Shown: positions 1 through 7,039, counted from the first letter of the stretch. The stretch: DNA of 25,311 nt from an uncultured Oscillospiraceae bacterium (GCA_944387755.1 CALXGC010000026.1:1-25311); one strand, 5' to 3'. The notes: generated by a model not told the origin, from the letters alone. Made by a program: numbers and translations.

Positions 1-1121
1 GTGTCCAGCTTCTGGGCGGCGGCCAGGGTGTTCAGGGTGCACACGGACAGCACCTGGGTCTGGCCGCGGGTGAACAATCCGGAGCCGTGGACCCGGGGCA
101 GCACGCCCACCTCGGCGGCCAGGGGACGGATCTCGTTTTTGGCGCGGCCGTCCACCCGGTGGCCCTCCAGCAGCCAGGCCTTGACGATCTTCTTCTGGAA
201 CTTATAGGTGAACTCCTCCAGGTACTGGTCCATATCCGGATATTCCTCCAGATACTTCTCGTGCCAGTGGTCGATCATGGCGTTCCAGCGCTCCTCGCGG
301 ACGTTCTTGTCGTCGGTGTCCATGGCGGCCTTGGCCTCGTCCATGAACTCGTCCACAATCTTGTCGAAGAGCTCCTGGTTGAACTGGGCGTGCTCGTACT
401 CCATCTTAGGCTTGCCGATTTCGGCGACAATCTGGTCGATGAGGTCGATCTGCTTCTTAATCTCCTCGTGGGCCTTCACAATGCCGGCGTACATAATCTC
501 GTCGGGAATCTCGTCGGCTCCGGCCTCAATCATGACCACCTTCTCCCGGGTGGCGGCCACGGTGACGTCCATGCGGCTGGTCTTGCGCTGCTCCTGGTTG
601 GGGTTGAAGACGATTTTTCCGTCGCAGTAGCCCACCTCCAGGCAGCCGATGGGGCCGGCGAAGGGGATCTCAGAGTAGCTCACGCAGGCGGAGGCGCCGA
701 TCATGGCGGCCACTTCGGGGGAGCAGTCGTAGTCCACGCTCATGACGGTGCAGGTGATGCACACGTCGTTGCGGAAGTCATAGGGGAACAGGGGGCGCAT
801 GGGCCGGTCAATAAGGCGGCTGGCCAGCACGGCGGGCAGGGAGGGGCGGCCCTCCCGGCGCATGAAGGAGCCGGGGATACGGCCCACGGCGTACAGCTTC
901 TCCTCGAAGTCCACGGACAGGGGGAAGAAGTCCACCCCGTCCCGGGGGCGGGGGGCCACGGTGACGGCCACCATAACCGTCGTGTCGCCGTACTTCACCA
1001 TGGCGCTGGCGTTGGCCAGCTCGGCCACCTTGCCCACCTCGATGGTCAGGGGACGGCCGCACAGGTCCATGGTCCAGCTCTTAAACTTGGGGAATTCCTT
1101 GTGCTTGATGATGGTTGACAT
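1..1121 (-). CDS. pnp: Polynucleotide phosphorylase, N-terminal part (cut by window edge)
   Basis: Phosphorolytic 3'-5' exoribonuclease of RNA turnover. The reading frame starts at the ATG at 1119-1121, preceded by AAGGAGGA eight bases upstream, and stays open to base 1, giving about 373 codons of a protein usually near 700 residues. The N-terminus carries the first RNase PH-like domain, with KYGDTTVMVAV and RREGRPSLPAVLASRLIDRP as typical PNPase stretches, then the helical linker and the beginning of the second PH domain (RVDGRAKNEIRPL, then GSGLFTRGQTQ at the window edge). The KH and S1 RNA-binding domains lie outside the window. It follows rpsO on the same strand, the usual rpsO-pnp order. 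A hairpin and a repeat pair lie between the two genes, so coupling may be partial. Identification is firm. Confidence 0.96.
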   Translation of the reverse strand, partial: MSTIIKHKEFPKFKSWTMDLCGRPLTIEVGKVAELANASAMVKYGDTTVMVAVTVAPRPRDGVDFFPLSVDFEEKLYAVGRIPGSFMRREGRPSLPAVLASRLIDRPMRPLFPYDFRNDVCITCTVMSVDYDCSPEVAAMIGASACVSYSEIPFAGPIGCLEVGYCDGKIVFNPNQEQRKTSRMDVTVAATREKVVMIEAGADEIPDEIMYAGIVKAHEEIKKQIDLIDQIVAEIGKPKMEYEHAQFNQELFDKIVDEFMDEAKAAMDTDDKNVREERWNAMIDHWHEKYLEEYPDMDQYLEEFTYKFQKKIVKAWLLEGHRVDGRAKNEIRPLAAEVGVLPRVHGSGLFTRGQTQVLSVCTLNTLAAAQKLD

Positions 1122-1214
1122 GAGTTGTCCTCCTTTTTCAGAAAATTTTTTCTTTCCGGAGCGGACAACACCTTTTAGCACTTGAATACGGGTCCGGTTC
1201 GCCGCAGGGCCTCT

Positions 1215-1291
1215 GTAGGGGCGACCCTTGCGGTCGCCCCCGGCACGAGCTTATTTCCGGAAAAGCGGGCGGCCGCGAGGGCCGCCCCTAC
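1215..1291. repeat. Paired REP-like hairpin repeat (forward + reverse copies)
   Basis: Forward copy 1215-1240 starts GTAGGGGCGACC and folds on GGTCGCCCC. The reverse copy at 1265-1291 ends in CGCCCCTAC and folds through GGGCGGCC/GGCCGCCC. The two outward ends give the unit inverted termini GTAGGGGCG...CGCCCCTAC. Related copies lie at 1951-1977, 6784-6824, 6955-6995 and 7017-7039. Loops and inner stem pairs differ between copies but remain complementary. Confidence 0.75.
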
Positions 1292-1396
1292 ACTCCAGCA
1301 TAGAAAGCAAATGTCCCATCAGCGCCCTTCCAGGCCCATATTCAACTGCTAAAAAAGCGCTGGCGCTCCGGCGAACGCCGGTTTCAGAATGCGAAC

Positions 1397-1426
1397 ATAG
1401 GGCAGCACGCTTCCGCGCTGCCCTAT
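1397..1426 (-). terminator. Hairpin downstream of rpsO, possible attenuating terminator
   Basis: Perfect 10-bp inverted repeat ATAGGGCAGC/GCTGCCCTAT around a 10-base loop, 11 bases past the rpsO stop on the minus strand. There is no clear T-run after it, so it may be an RNA-processing or stability hairpin rather than an efficient terminator between rpsO and pnp. Confidence 0.5.
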
Positions 1427-1437
1427 GAAGCACAAAC

Positions 1438-1704
1438 TTACTTACGGATGCCCAGCTTGGCGATGATGGCGCGGTAGCGCTCGATGTCCTTGGCCATCAG
1501 GTAGTCCAGCATCTTGCGGCGCTTACCGACCATCTTCAGCAGGCCCCGGCGGGAGTGGTTGTCCTGCTTGTGGACCTTCAGGTGCTCGGTGAGCTCGTTG
1601 ATGCGGGCGGTGAGGATGGCGATCTGGACCTCCGGGGAACCGGTGTCGGTCTCGTGGATGCGGTTGGCCTCGATAACGGCCGTCTTTTCGTCCTTGCGGA
1701 TCAT
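1438..1704 (-). CDS. rpsO: 30S ribosomal protein S15
   Basis: Primary 16S rRNA-binding protein of the small-subunit platform. The 88-residue product is full length for the family and has the expected signature: [15 protein letters not shown] near residues 22-36, the [29 protein letters not shown] helix region, and a basic C-terminus ending LGIRK. The ATG at 1702-1704 has AAGGTGG about ten bases upstream. A promoter at 1829-1857 gives a leader of about 115 nt, which could host S15 autoregulation as known in other bacteria, although I do not recognise a specific leader fold. It sits upstream of pnp on the same strand. Confidence 0.98.
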   Translation of the reverse strand: MIRKDEKTAVIEANRIHETDTGSPEVQIAILTARINELTEHLKVHKQDNHSRRGLLKMVGKRRKMLDYLMAKDIERYRAIIAKLGIRK

Positions 1705-1828
1705 GGGGAAATTCCACCTTTCTGAAATTCTATGCCCAGGAAGCTGCGTAACAGGCGGGGGAAGCCCCGGACTCTTGTCCAGGCTGTCTCCTGAAACGAA
1801 GCCGGCGGGCTGCGTTTGACGCTGGGAT

Positions 1829-1857
1829 ACTATATCACAATTTTCCCCGCTTGTAAA
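1829..1857 (-). promoter_or_regulatory. Sigma-A-type promoter for rpsO(-pnp)
   Basis: On the minus strand TTTACA (1852-1857) and TATAGT (1829-1834) are separated by exactly 17 bases, upstream of rpsO with a leader of roughly 115 bases to the start codon. Confidence 0.75.
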
Positions 1858-1950
1858 GAAAAAAACTCCCGTCTTCCCGGAATTTTTCCGGTTTTTGCGC
1901 CCCGCCGGTCCGTCCGGAGGGGAGAGAGCGGCGGGCGGGTCAAAACCGCC

Positions 1951-1977
1951 GGGCGGGCGGCCAAAGGCCGCCCCTAC
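1951..1977 (-). repeat. GTAGGGGCGGCC hairpin repeat at the end of niaR
   Basis: Minus-strand copy of the repeat family, with the perfect hairpin GGGCGGCC-TTT-GGCCGCCC. Its TAG (1974-1976) is the niaR stop codon. The hairpin is followed on the minus strand by GGCGGTTTTG and may also act as the niaR terminator. Confidence 0.75.
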
Positions 1978-2483
1978 TTAAGCAGGAAACCGGCCTGGTC
2001 CAGGGCGGCGCAGACGCGGTTGAAGGCCTCCTGGCTGGGGCAGAGGAGGGTGTGCAGGTGAATGCCCCCGGTGAGGTCGGAGAGCGGCTTTGCGCTGCTC
2101 TCCCGCACAGAGCGGAGAAAGGCCTGCAGGTCGTACCGGGAGGACAGGTGGAGCTGTCCGGTGAGCTGGCCGTAGATGGGGTGCTCCACCACCACGTCCA
2201 CCACCTGACAGCCGTTGTCCACCATCAGCTCCAGCTCCCGCGCCATTCCCTCCGGGTCGTGGACGCAGGCCACCGTGCGCTTCAGGGCGGCGCTCTCTCT
2301 GGGGAGGACATAGCCTCTGGGCGTGGCGGCTACCTCCGCCCCGGAGGCCCGGAGCAGGGCCACGTCTCCCACGATAATCTGCCGGCTGACGGCAAACTGC
2401 CTGGCCAGCGCGGCGGCGCTGACCGGCCCCTCGGCCTGTTCCAGCACGGCTAAAATAGCGGTCCGGCGGGCGGCGGCTTCCAT
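1974..2483 (-). CDS. niaR: Niacin-responsive transcriptional repressor NiaR (3H domain)
   Basis: Repressor of NAD biosynthesis and niacin uptake genes that responds to niacin (YrxA family). Residues 1-60 form a winged HTH (HTH_11: [25 protein letters not shown], wing ATPRGYVL). Residues 70-165 form the 3H domain. From memory, the Thermotoga NiaR metal ligands are His79, Glu87, His146 and His148. The same spacing is present here as H75, E83, H142 and H144. The 169-residue length is normal. The start ATG follows AAGGGGGAG, and a promoter lies 32 bases upstream. The gene is divergent from the CoA-ligase gene. No nad or pnc genes occur in the window, so its targets lie elsewhere, or include the gene behind the palindrome at 7125-7160. 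The stop codon lies within a dispersed repeat. Confidence 0.92.
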   Translation of the reverse strand: MEAAARRTAILAVLEQAEGPVSAAALARQFAVSRQIIVGDVALLRASGAEVAATPRGYVLPRESAALKRTVACVHDPEGMARELELMVDNGCQVVDVVVEHPIYGQLTGQLHLSSRYDLQAFLRSVRESSAKPLSDLTGGIHLHTLLCPSQEAFNRVCAALDQAGFLLK

Positions 2484-2514
2484 AGAGACTCCCCCTTACA
2501 GTTTGAATGGGACG

Positions 2515-2543
2515 ATTATACCGCAAACTTTCCGCCCCTGCAA
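2515..2543 (-). promoter_or_regulatory. Promoter of niaR
   Basis: Minus-strand TTGCAG (2538-2543), 17 bases, then perfect TATAAT (2515-2520), followed by a short leader to the ATG at 2483. It lies back to back with the promoter at 2552-2580, with only eight bases between the two -35 boxes. Confidence 0.8.
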
Positions 2544-2551
2544 TCCCGCCC

Positions 2552-2580
2552 TTGACAAAGGGCGAAAAATGGGTTATGAT
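2552..2580 (+). promoter_or_regulatory. Promoter of the CoA-ligase gene
   Basis: Perfect TTGACA (2552-2557), 17-base spacer, TATGAT (2575-2580). A leader of about 75 bases leads to the ATG at 2661. The divergent niaR promoter adjoins it, so a regulator bound here could affect both. Confidence 0.85.
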
Positions 2581-2660
2581 ACTTCAACGGTTTAAAGATT
2601 AAAATCATTGAAGTGCATGATTCGGGAGCTCCGCTCCCTTTTGGAAAGGACCGACGCAAG

Positions 2661-4298
2661 ATGCCGATTACCGATTTACTGGAGCGCAACAGCAAGCTCT
2701 ACGGCGATGAAATCGCCCTGGTGGAGATCAACCCGGAGGTGCAGGAGCCCCGGCGCGTGACCTGGAAGGAGTACGCCCTCATCCAGCCCACCTCCTCCGC
2801 CCCCTACCGCCGGGAGATCACCTGGTCCGTCTTTGACGAGAAGGCCAACCGGGTGGCCCACCTGCTGCTGGGCCGGGGAATTCAGAAGGGCCAGAAGGTG
2901 GCCATTCTGCTGATGAACTGCCTGGAGTGGCTGCCCATCTACTTCGGCATTCTGAAGGCCGGGGCGGTGGCCGTCCCCCTGAACTTCCGCTACACCGCCC
3001 AGGAGATTGACTACTGCCTGAAAAAGGCCGACGTGGACGTGCTGTTCTTCGGCCCGGAGTTCATCGGCCGGGTGGAGGACATCGTCCCGAAAATTTCCTC
3101 TCAGATGCTGCTCTTCTTCGTGGGGGACGCCTGCCCCTCCTTCGCCGAGGACTACCACCGGGCCACCGCCAACTGCTCCTCCGCCGCCCCCAAGGTGCTG
3201 GTGGACGACATGGACGACGGGGCCATCTACTACTCCTCCGGCACAACCGGCTTCCCCAAGGCCATCCTGCTGCGCCACCAGTGCCTGATGCAGTCCGCCC
3301 GCATGGAGGCCATCCACCACGAGACCACCCACGACGACGTGTTTTTGTGCATTCCCCCCCTGTACCACACCGGAGCGAAGATGCACTGGTTCGGCTCCCT
3401 GTTCACCGGGAGCCGGGCGGTGCTCCTGAAGGGCAACACCCCCCAGGCCATCTTCGACGCCGTGTCCGGCGAGAAGTGCACCATCGTCTGGCTGCTGGTG
3501 CCCTGGTGCCAGGACATCCTGGCCGCTCTGGACCGGGGAGATCTGAAGCTGGAGGACTATCAGCTCTCCCAGTGGCGGCTGATGCACATCGGCGCCCAGC
3601 CGGTGCCCCCCTCCCTGATTCACCACTGGCTGGAGTACTTCCCCCACCACAAGTATGACACCAACTACGGCCTGTCCGAGTCCACCGGACCGGGCTGCGT
3701 CCATCTGGGCATGGACCACATCGACAAGGTGGGCGCCATCGGCGTGCCCGGCTACGGCTGGAAGGTAAAGATTGTGGACGAGCACGGCGATGAAGTGCCC
3801 CAGGGCGAGGTGGGCGAGCTGTGCGTCCAGGGTCCCGGCGTCATGACCTGCTACTACCACGACCCGGAGGCCACCGCCGAGGTCCTCCGGGGGGACGGCT
3901 GGCTCCACACCGGCGATATGGCCAAGCAGGACGGGGACGGCTTCTACTTCCTGGTGGACCGGAAGAAGGACGTGATTATCTCCGGCGGCGAGAACCTCTA
4001 CCCGGTCCAGATCGAGGCCTTCCTGTCCGCCTACCCCAAGGTCCACGACGTGGCCGTCATCGGTCTGCCCGACCACCGTCTGGGCGAGATCGCCGCCGCC
4101 ATCATCCAGGTCAAAGAGGGCATGACCTGCACCGAGAGCGAAATCAACCAGTACTGCACCGACCTGCCCCGGTACAAGCGCCCCCGGAAAATCATCTTCG
4201 CCCCCGTCCCCCGCAACCCCACCGGGAAAATCGAAAAGCCCAAGCTGCGGGAGAAATACTGCGGCGTGCGCCTGGTGGAGGCCCAGAACCGAAGCTGA
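2661..4298 (+). CDS. Class I adenylate-forming acyl/aryl-CoA ligase
   Basis: ATP-dependent carboxylate-CoA ligase of the ANL superfamily, cytosolic. It forms an acyl-AMP and then the CoA thioester. The 545-residue product shows the P-loop-like motif YYSSGTTGFPK (about residues 190-200), YGLSEST (about 335), the GDMAKQDGDGFYFLVDRKKD hinge block (about 417-436), GGENLYP, and the catalytic lysine region PTGKIEKPK (about 519). I chose the ATG at 2661 because GGAAAGGA precedes it, although the frame is open to 2613. The N-terminal core is unusual: VTWKEY at 33-38 is followed by a 15-residue insert and then a second ITWSVFDEKANR. Substrate cannot be read from the sequence. Long-chain or medium-chain fatty acid, aryl or bile acid are all possible. 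Single-gene transcription unit. Confidence 0.88.
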   Translation: MPITDLLERNSKLYGDEIALVEINPEVQEPRRVTWKEYALIQPTSSAPYRREITWSVFDEKANRVAHLLLGRGIQKGQKVAILLMNCLEWLPIYFGILKAGAVAVPLNFRYTAQEIDYCLKKADVDVLFFGPEFIGRVEDIVPKISSQMLLFFVGDACPSFAEDYHRATANCSSAAPKVLVDDMDDGAIYYSSGTTGFPKAILLRHQCLMQSARMEAIHHETTHDDVFLCIPPLYHTGAKMHWFGSLFTGSRAVLLKGNTPQAIFDAVSGEKCTIVWLLVPWCQDILAALDRGDLKLEDYQLSQWRLMHIGAQPVPPSLIHHWLEYFPHHKYDTNYGLSESTGPGCVHLGMDHIDKVGAIGVPGYGWKVKIVDEHGDEVPQGEVGELCVQGPGVMTCYYHDPEATAEVLRGDGWLHTGDMAKQDGDGFYFLVDRKKDVIISGGENLYPVQIEAFLSAYPKVHDVAVIGLPDHRLGEIAAAIIQVKEGMTCTESEINQYCTDLPRYKRPRKIIFAPVPRNPTGKIEKPKLREKYCGVRLVEAQNRS

Positions 4299-4329
4299 AC
4301 TGTCTCTGCCCCGCCCCCATGGGAAACCG

Positions 4330-4360
4330 GCCCCCGCGCCGGCCTCCCGCGGGGGCGTTT
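4330..4360 (+). terminator. Rho-independent terminator of the CoA-ligase gene
   Basis: GCCCCCGCG (4330-4338) pairs with CGCGGGGGC (4348-4356) and is followed by GTTTTC, 32 bases past the stop codon. Confidence 0.8.
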
Positions 4361-4375
4361 TCGCCCCTTCGCCCG

Positions 4376-4402
4376 GAACCTCCCCCAAAAAGGGAGGTTT
4401 TT
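4376..4402 (+). terminator. Second hairpin with T-run (backup terminator)
   Basis: AACCTCCC pairs with GGGAGGTT, followed by TTT. It separates the ligase unit from the thiamine unit. Confidence 0.6.
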
Positions 4403-4416
4403 GGGGGGAGAATGCC

Positions 4417-4445
4417 TTGACAGAGGAAAAAAATCAGTATAAAAT
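4417..4445 (+). promoter_or_regulatory. Promoter of the TPP riboswitch-thiT unit
   Basis: TTGACA at 4417-4422. The -10 box is either TATAAA (4438-4443, 15-base spacer) or TAAAAT (4440-4445, 17-base spacer). The riboswitch aptamer starts about 20 bases later. Confidence 0.75.
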
Positions 4446-4464
4446 AAAAAAACCGCAGAAAACT

Positions 4465-4571
4465 CCAACACAGGGGCGCTGGGAGCCATTCCCGGCTGAG
4501 ATGCAGAGGCAAAGGGCAGCCTCCGGTCCCTTTAACCTGATCCGGGTAATGCCGGCGTAGGAAGTGAATGG
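4465..4571 (+). ncRNA. TPP riboswitch (THI element) aptamer
   Basis: The aptamer contains the conserved AGGGGCGCTG segment, GGCTGAGATG, the AACCTGATCCGGGTAATGCC core and GCGTAGGAAG, in the right order and spacing. P1 can be drawn between CCA-CAC (4465-4471) and GTG-TGG (4564-4571). Thiamine pyrophosphate binding is established for this family. The downstream hairpin with T-run at 4600-4637 makes this a transcription-attenuation OFF switch for thiT. Confidence 0.96.
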
Positions 4572-4599
4572 ATATGTGCCGTCATGTTCTTTCTTTTCG

Positions 4600-4637
4600 T
4601 ACCGCAAGACCCGTTGGGCTGCGGTATTCTGATTTTT
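4600..4637 (+). terminator. Riboswitch expression-platform terminator
   Basis: TACCGC (4600-4605) pairs with GCGGTA (4621-4626) with an inner CCC/GGG stem, followed by TTCTGATTTTT. It ends 14 bases before the thiT start, and its T-run directly precedes the GGGAGGA ribosome binding site. Confidence 0.85.
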
Positions 4638-4650
4638 GGGAGGAAATAAC

Positions 4651-5217
4651 ATGACAAAAACTCATCTCCGCGTGCGTATGCTGTGCGAGGGGGCCATTAT
4701 GGTGGCCCTGGCGCAGATCCTCAGCTATATCAAGCTGATGGAGCTGCCCAACGGCGGCTCCCTGACGCCGGCTATGTTTCCCATCCTTCTGTTTGCAGTG
4801 CGCTGGGGCCTGGGCTCCGGCCTGATGGCCGGCTTTGTGTTCGGCCTGCTGCAGCTGATCTTCGACGGCGCCTACGCCTGGGGCTGGCAGTCCATGCTGC
4901 TGGACTACCTGGTGGCGTTCACGCCTCTGGGACTGGCCGGGCTGTTCCGGGGGAAGAAGTGGGGCATTTTTGCGGGTACGATTGTGGGCTGCGCCGGGCG
5001 GTTCCTGGTGCACTACATCAGCGGCGTGACCATCTATAAGATCCTTGCGCCCACGGAGTTCATGCAGTGGACATTCACCAGCCCGGAGTTCTACTCCATT
5101 GTCTACAACGGCTCCTACATGCTGCCCAACACCATCATCGCCCTGGTGATTGCGGCTGTGCTCTATAGGCCCATGTACAAATACATCATGGGGCAGGATA
5201 TTTGGGGAAAACAGTAA
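4651..5217 (+). CDS. thiT: Thiamine-specific ECF transporter S component ThiT
   Basis: Membrane substrate-binding subunit that captures thiamine and works with a shared EcfAA'T energising module (not in this window). The 188-residue protein has about six hydrophobic segments. It has the family's early EGAIMVALAQILSYIK helix, LPNGGSLTPAMFPILLFAVRWG, the AYAWGWQSMLLDY region contributing to the thiamine pocket, and GRFLVHYISGVTIY. The start ATG at 4651 has GGGAGGA eight bases upstream. An upstream in-frame ATG at 4636 lies inside the terminator tail and is rejected. The TPP riboswitch directly upstream independently supports the assignment. It is cotranscribed with the HAD phosphatase gene 39 bases downstream. 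Confidence 0.97.
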   Translation: MTKTHLRVRMLCEGAIMVALAQILSYIKLMELPNGGSLTPAMFPILLFAVRWGLGSGLMAGFVFGLLQLIFDGAYAWGWQSMLLDYLVAFTPLGLAGLFRGKKWGIFAGTIVGCAGRFLVHYISGVTIYKILAPTEFMQWTFTSPEFYSIVYNGSYMLPNTIIALVIAAVLYRPMYKYIMGQDIWGKQ

Positions 5218-5256
5218 CCGGCCTGCTCCGTAAACGGAGAGGGAGAGGACGGTTCC

Positions 5257-6066
5257 ATGGGAAAATTTGACGGCCTGCTGCTGGTAAGTGATTTTGACGA
5301 CACCCTGTACACCGCTCACCGCCGCCTGCCGCCCCGGAACGCGGCGGCGCTGGACTACTGGACGAGAGAGGGCGGCCTGTTCACCGTGGCCACCGGGCGG
5401 GCCCACCGGACCTTCGCCCCCTATGTCCGCCTGGCCCCCATCAACGCCCCGGTGGTGCTGTCCAACGGGTCGGCCATCTACGACTTCCAGCGGGACGAAA
5501 TGCTGGTGCAGACCCTGCTGGACCCCCGCGCGCCAGAGGATTTCTCCGCCCTGATGGAGGCCATCCCCTCCCTGGGCCTGGAGGCCTACCACGGGGAGGA
5601 CATCTATGTCTTCCGGCCCAACGCCGTCACCGACGCCCACATGGCCAAGGTGGGCACCGACTATGAGGAGCGCTCCATTCCAGATATGCCCCGCCCCTGG
5701 ACCAAGGCCATCGTCCAGCAGGAGTACGGCGAGCTGCTCCGGGCCCGCGCCTGGCTGGAGGAGCACTGCCCCGGCCGGTATGAGGCCGTCTTCTCCAACC
5801 GCTTCTATCTGGAGATCACCCGCCGGGGATGCAACAAGGGCGGCATGGTGCGCCAGCTTCTGGAGCTGCTCCATATCCCCCAGGAAAATCTCTACTGCGT
5901 GGGCGACAATCAGAACGACATCCCCATGCTGGCCCTGTCCGCCATCCCCTTCGCCCCCGCCAACTGCGCCCAGGAGGTGCGGGACTGGGGCGCGGAGCTG
6001 CTGTGCCACTGCGAGGAGGGCGCTGTGGGCGAACTGATTGAACGCCTGGACCGGAAATTTTTCTGA
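5257..6066 (+). CDS. Cof-type HAD-IIB phosphatase
   Basis: Mg-dependent phosphoaspartate phosphatase of the HAD superfamily, cytosolic, acting on small phosphorylated metabolites. The four motifs are present: motif I DFDDT (residues 12-16), motif II SNG (69-71), motif III lysine K194 in CNKGG, and motif IV GDNQND (216-221). The cap domain between motifs II and III is of the C2B type. At 269 residues it has normal length. The ATG at 5257 follows GGGAGAGGA. It lies 39 bases after thiT, ahead of a strong terminator, so it belongs to the TPP-riboswitch-controlled transcript. This suggests, but does not prove, a role on thiamine or thiamine phosphate esters. Confidence 0.93.
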   Translation: MGKFDGLLLVSDFDDTLYTAHRRLPPRNAAALDYWTREGGLFTVATGRAHRTFAPYVRLAPINAPVVLSNGSAIYDFQRDEMLVQTLLDPRAPEDFSALMEAIPSLGLEAYHGEDIYVFRPNAVTDAHMAKVGTDYEERSIPDMPRPWTKAIVQQEYGELLRARAWLEEHCPGRYEAVFSNRFYLEITRRGCNKGGMVRQLLELLHIPQENLYCVGDNQNDIPMLALSAIPFAPANCAQEVRDWGAELLCHCEEGAVGELIERLDRKFF

Positions 6067-6106
6067 GCCGCTCCGCCGGAAAAGTCCGGACAATGACGCT
6101 TTTGGA

Positions 6107-6141
6107 AAAGCCGGCGCATACTGCGCTGGCTTTTTTCTTTT
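6107..6141 (+). terminator. Terminator of the thiT-HAD operon
   Basis: A 12-bp stem, AAAGCCGGCGCA (6107-6118) with TGCGCTGGCTTT (6122-6133), closes a 3-base loop and runs into TTTTTTCTTTT. Confidence 0.92.
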
Positions 6142-6202
6142 AAACATGATAAAATGCAGAAAACAAAACCGCCGGTCCCGGCTGTATCAGGAGGAAGCTG
6201 CC

Positions 6203-6787
6203 ATGTCCTGCAAAGAGGAATTCATTGAAATTTTTAAGGAAAAAATCACCCGCCCCGGCGCCGACGCCCTGCTGAATTATTTGGAGACCAAAAGCGGTTT
6301 CTTCACCGCCCCCGCCTCCGCCCGGTACCACATGGCCTGCGAGGGCGGCCTGTGCGAGCACAGCCTGAACGTGTACCACTGCCTGGTGGACTACCTCCAG
6401 CGGGAGCGGGTGCAGGAGCTGTACGGCCTGGAGTACAGCGAGGAGACCGTGGCCGTGGTGGCCCTCCTCCACGACGTGTGCAAGGTGGGCTGCTATAAAA
6501 AAGGCTTCCGCAACGTGAAAAACGACGCCACCGGCCAGTGGGAGCGCGTGCCCTCCTACACCTTTGACGACCCCCTGCCCTACGGCCACGGGGAGAAGTC
6601 GGTGTATATCGTCAACGGCTTCATCCGCCTCAGCCGCATGGAGGCAATGGCCATCCGCTGGCACATGGGCTTCTCCGGCACCGAGGACCCCCGCACGGTA
6701 GGTCAGGCCCTCCAAAAATACCCCCTGGCCTTCGCCCTGGCCACCGCCGACATGGAAGCCAGCTACTTCTTGGAAAAGGACGAGTAG
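6203..6787 (+). CDS. HD-domain phosphohydrolase
   Basis: Metal-dependent hydrolase of the HD superfamily; the substrate is not identifiable. The 194-residue product carries H53 in GLCEHSLNVY and the H90-D91 pair in VALLHDVCKVG. Further histidines at YGHGEKS and RWHMGFS probably complete the metal site. The layout resembles the HD part of YhaM-like nucleases, without their OB domain. The start ATG at 6203 has AGGAGGAAG seven bases upstream. The frame is open further upstream into the preceding terminator, but that part is not coding. The stop codon TAG (6785-6787) lies inside a GTAGGGGCGGCC repeat. GATAAAAT at 6147-6154 may be its -10 region. Confidence 0.85.
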   Translation: MSCKEEFIEIFKEKITRPGADALLNYLETKSGFFTAPASARYHMACEGGLCEHSLNVYHCLVDYLQRERVQELYGLEYSEETVAVVALLHDVCKVGCYKKGFRNVKNDATGQWERVPSYTFDDPLPYGHGEKSVYIVNGFIRLSRMEAMAIRWHMGFSGTEDPRTVGQALQKYPLAFALATADMEASYFLEKDE

Positions 6788-6824
6788 GGGCGGCCTTTGG
6801 CCGCCCGCCCCCCTTGTGAACGGG
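6784..6824 (+). repeat. GTAGGGGCGGCC hairpin repeat, copy A
   Basis: A 41-base unit with the hairpin GGGCGGCC-TTT-GGCCGCCC followed by CCCCCTTGTGAACGGG. It matches copy B at 6955-6995 at 40 of 41 positions. Its TAG is the stop codon of the HD-domain gene. Confidence 0.85.
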
Positions 6825-6886
6825 GTGTGCCGCCGGAGGCGGCGGGGGATTGCGTTCCACGCACACGTCCGCCGTTTTAGCCCCTT

Positions 6887-6931
6887 CCGCCTCGCTTCGC
6901 TCGGCACCTCCCCCAAGGGGGGAGGCTTTGG
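6887..6931. repeat. Second repeat type: CCTCGCTTCGCTCGG plus CCTCCCCC/GGGGGGAGG hairpin
   Basis: The segment resembles intergenic repeat modules I know from clostridial gut genomes. A partly similar CGCCCCTTCGCCCGGAACCTCCC module lies at about 4363-4402. With only two loose copies here the assignment is tentative. Confidence 0.4.
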
Positions 6932-6954
6932 AGCGTACAACGTCCGTTGTTTGC

Positions 6955-7039
6955 GTAGGGGCGGCCTTTGGCCGCCCACCCCCCTTGTGAACGGGCCGTG
7001 GGGAGGCCGAAACGGCGGGCGCACAATGTGCGCCCCTAC
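6955..7039. repeat. Paired hairpin repeat, copy B (forward) and reverse element F
   Basis: Copy B at 6955-6995 is followed by a reverse-oriented hairpin at 7017-7039 (GGGCGCAC-AAT-GTGCGCCC, ending CCCCTAC). Together they give inverted termini GTAGGGGCG...CGCCCCTAC like the 1215-1291 pair. Confidence 0.75.

Larger units (their letters stand above)
1122..1437. other. rpsO-pnp intergenic region, no gene, two hairpin repeats
   Basis: This 316-base gap holds no credible ORF. It contains a convergent pair of the GTAGGGGCG hairpin repeat (1215-1240 and 1265-1291) and a perfect 10-bp hairpin at 1397-1426 just behind rpsO. The stretch 1292-1396 shows nothing I can name. Confidence 0.7.

Noticed and set aside
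87..1118. Plus-strand open frame opposite pnp
   Set aside because: Shadow frame; the minus strand has an unmistakable PNPase N-terminus with ribosome binding site.
2676..4388. Long open frame on the minus strand, antisense to the CoA ligase
   Set aside because: The translation is low-complexity (Gly/Val/His/Leu-rich) mirror sequence of a high-GC gene whose plus-strand product has all ANL motifs.
6784..7039. CRISPR array
   Set aside because: The two 41-base direct repeats are 130 bases apart, contain strong hairpins, and are part of a dispersed repeat family; there are no regular spacers and no cas genes.
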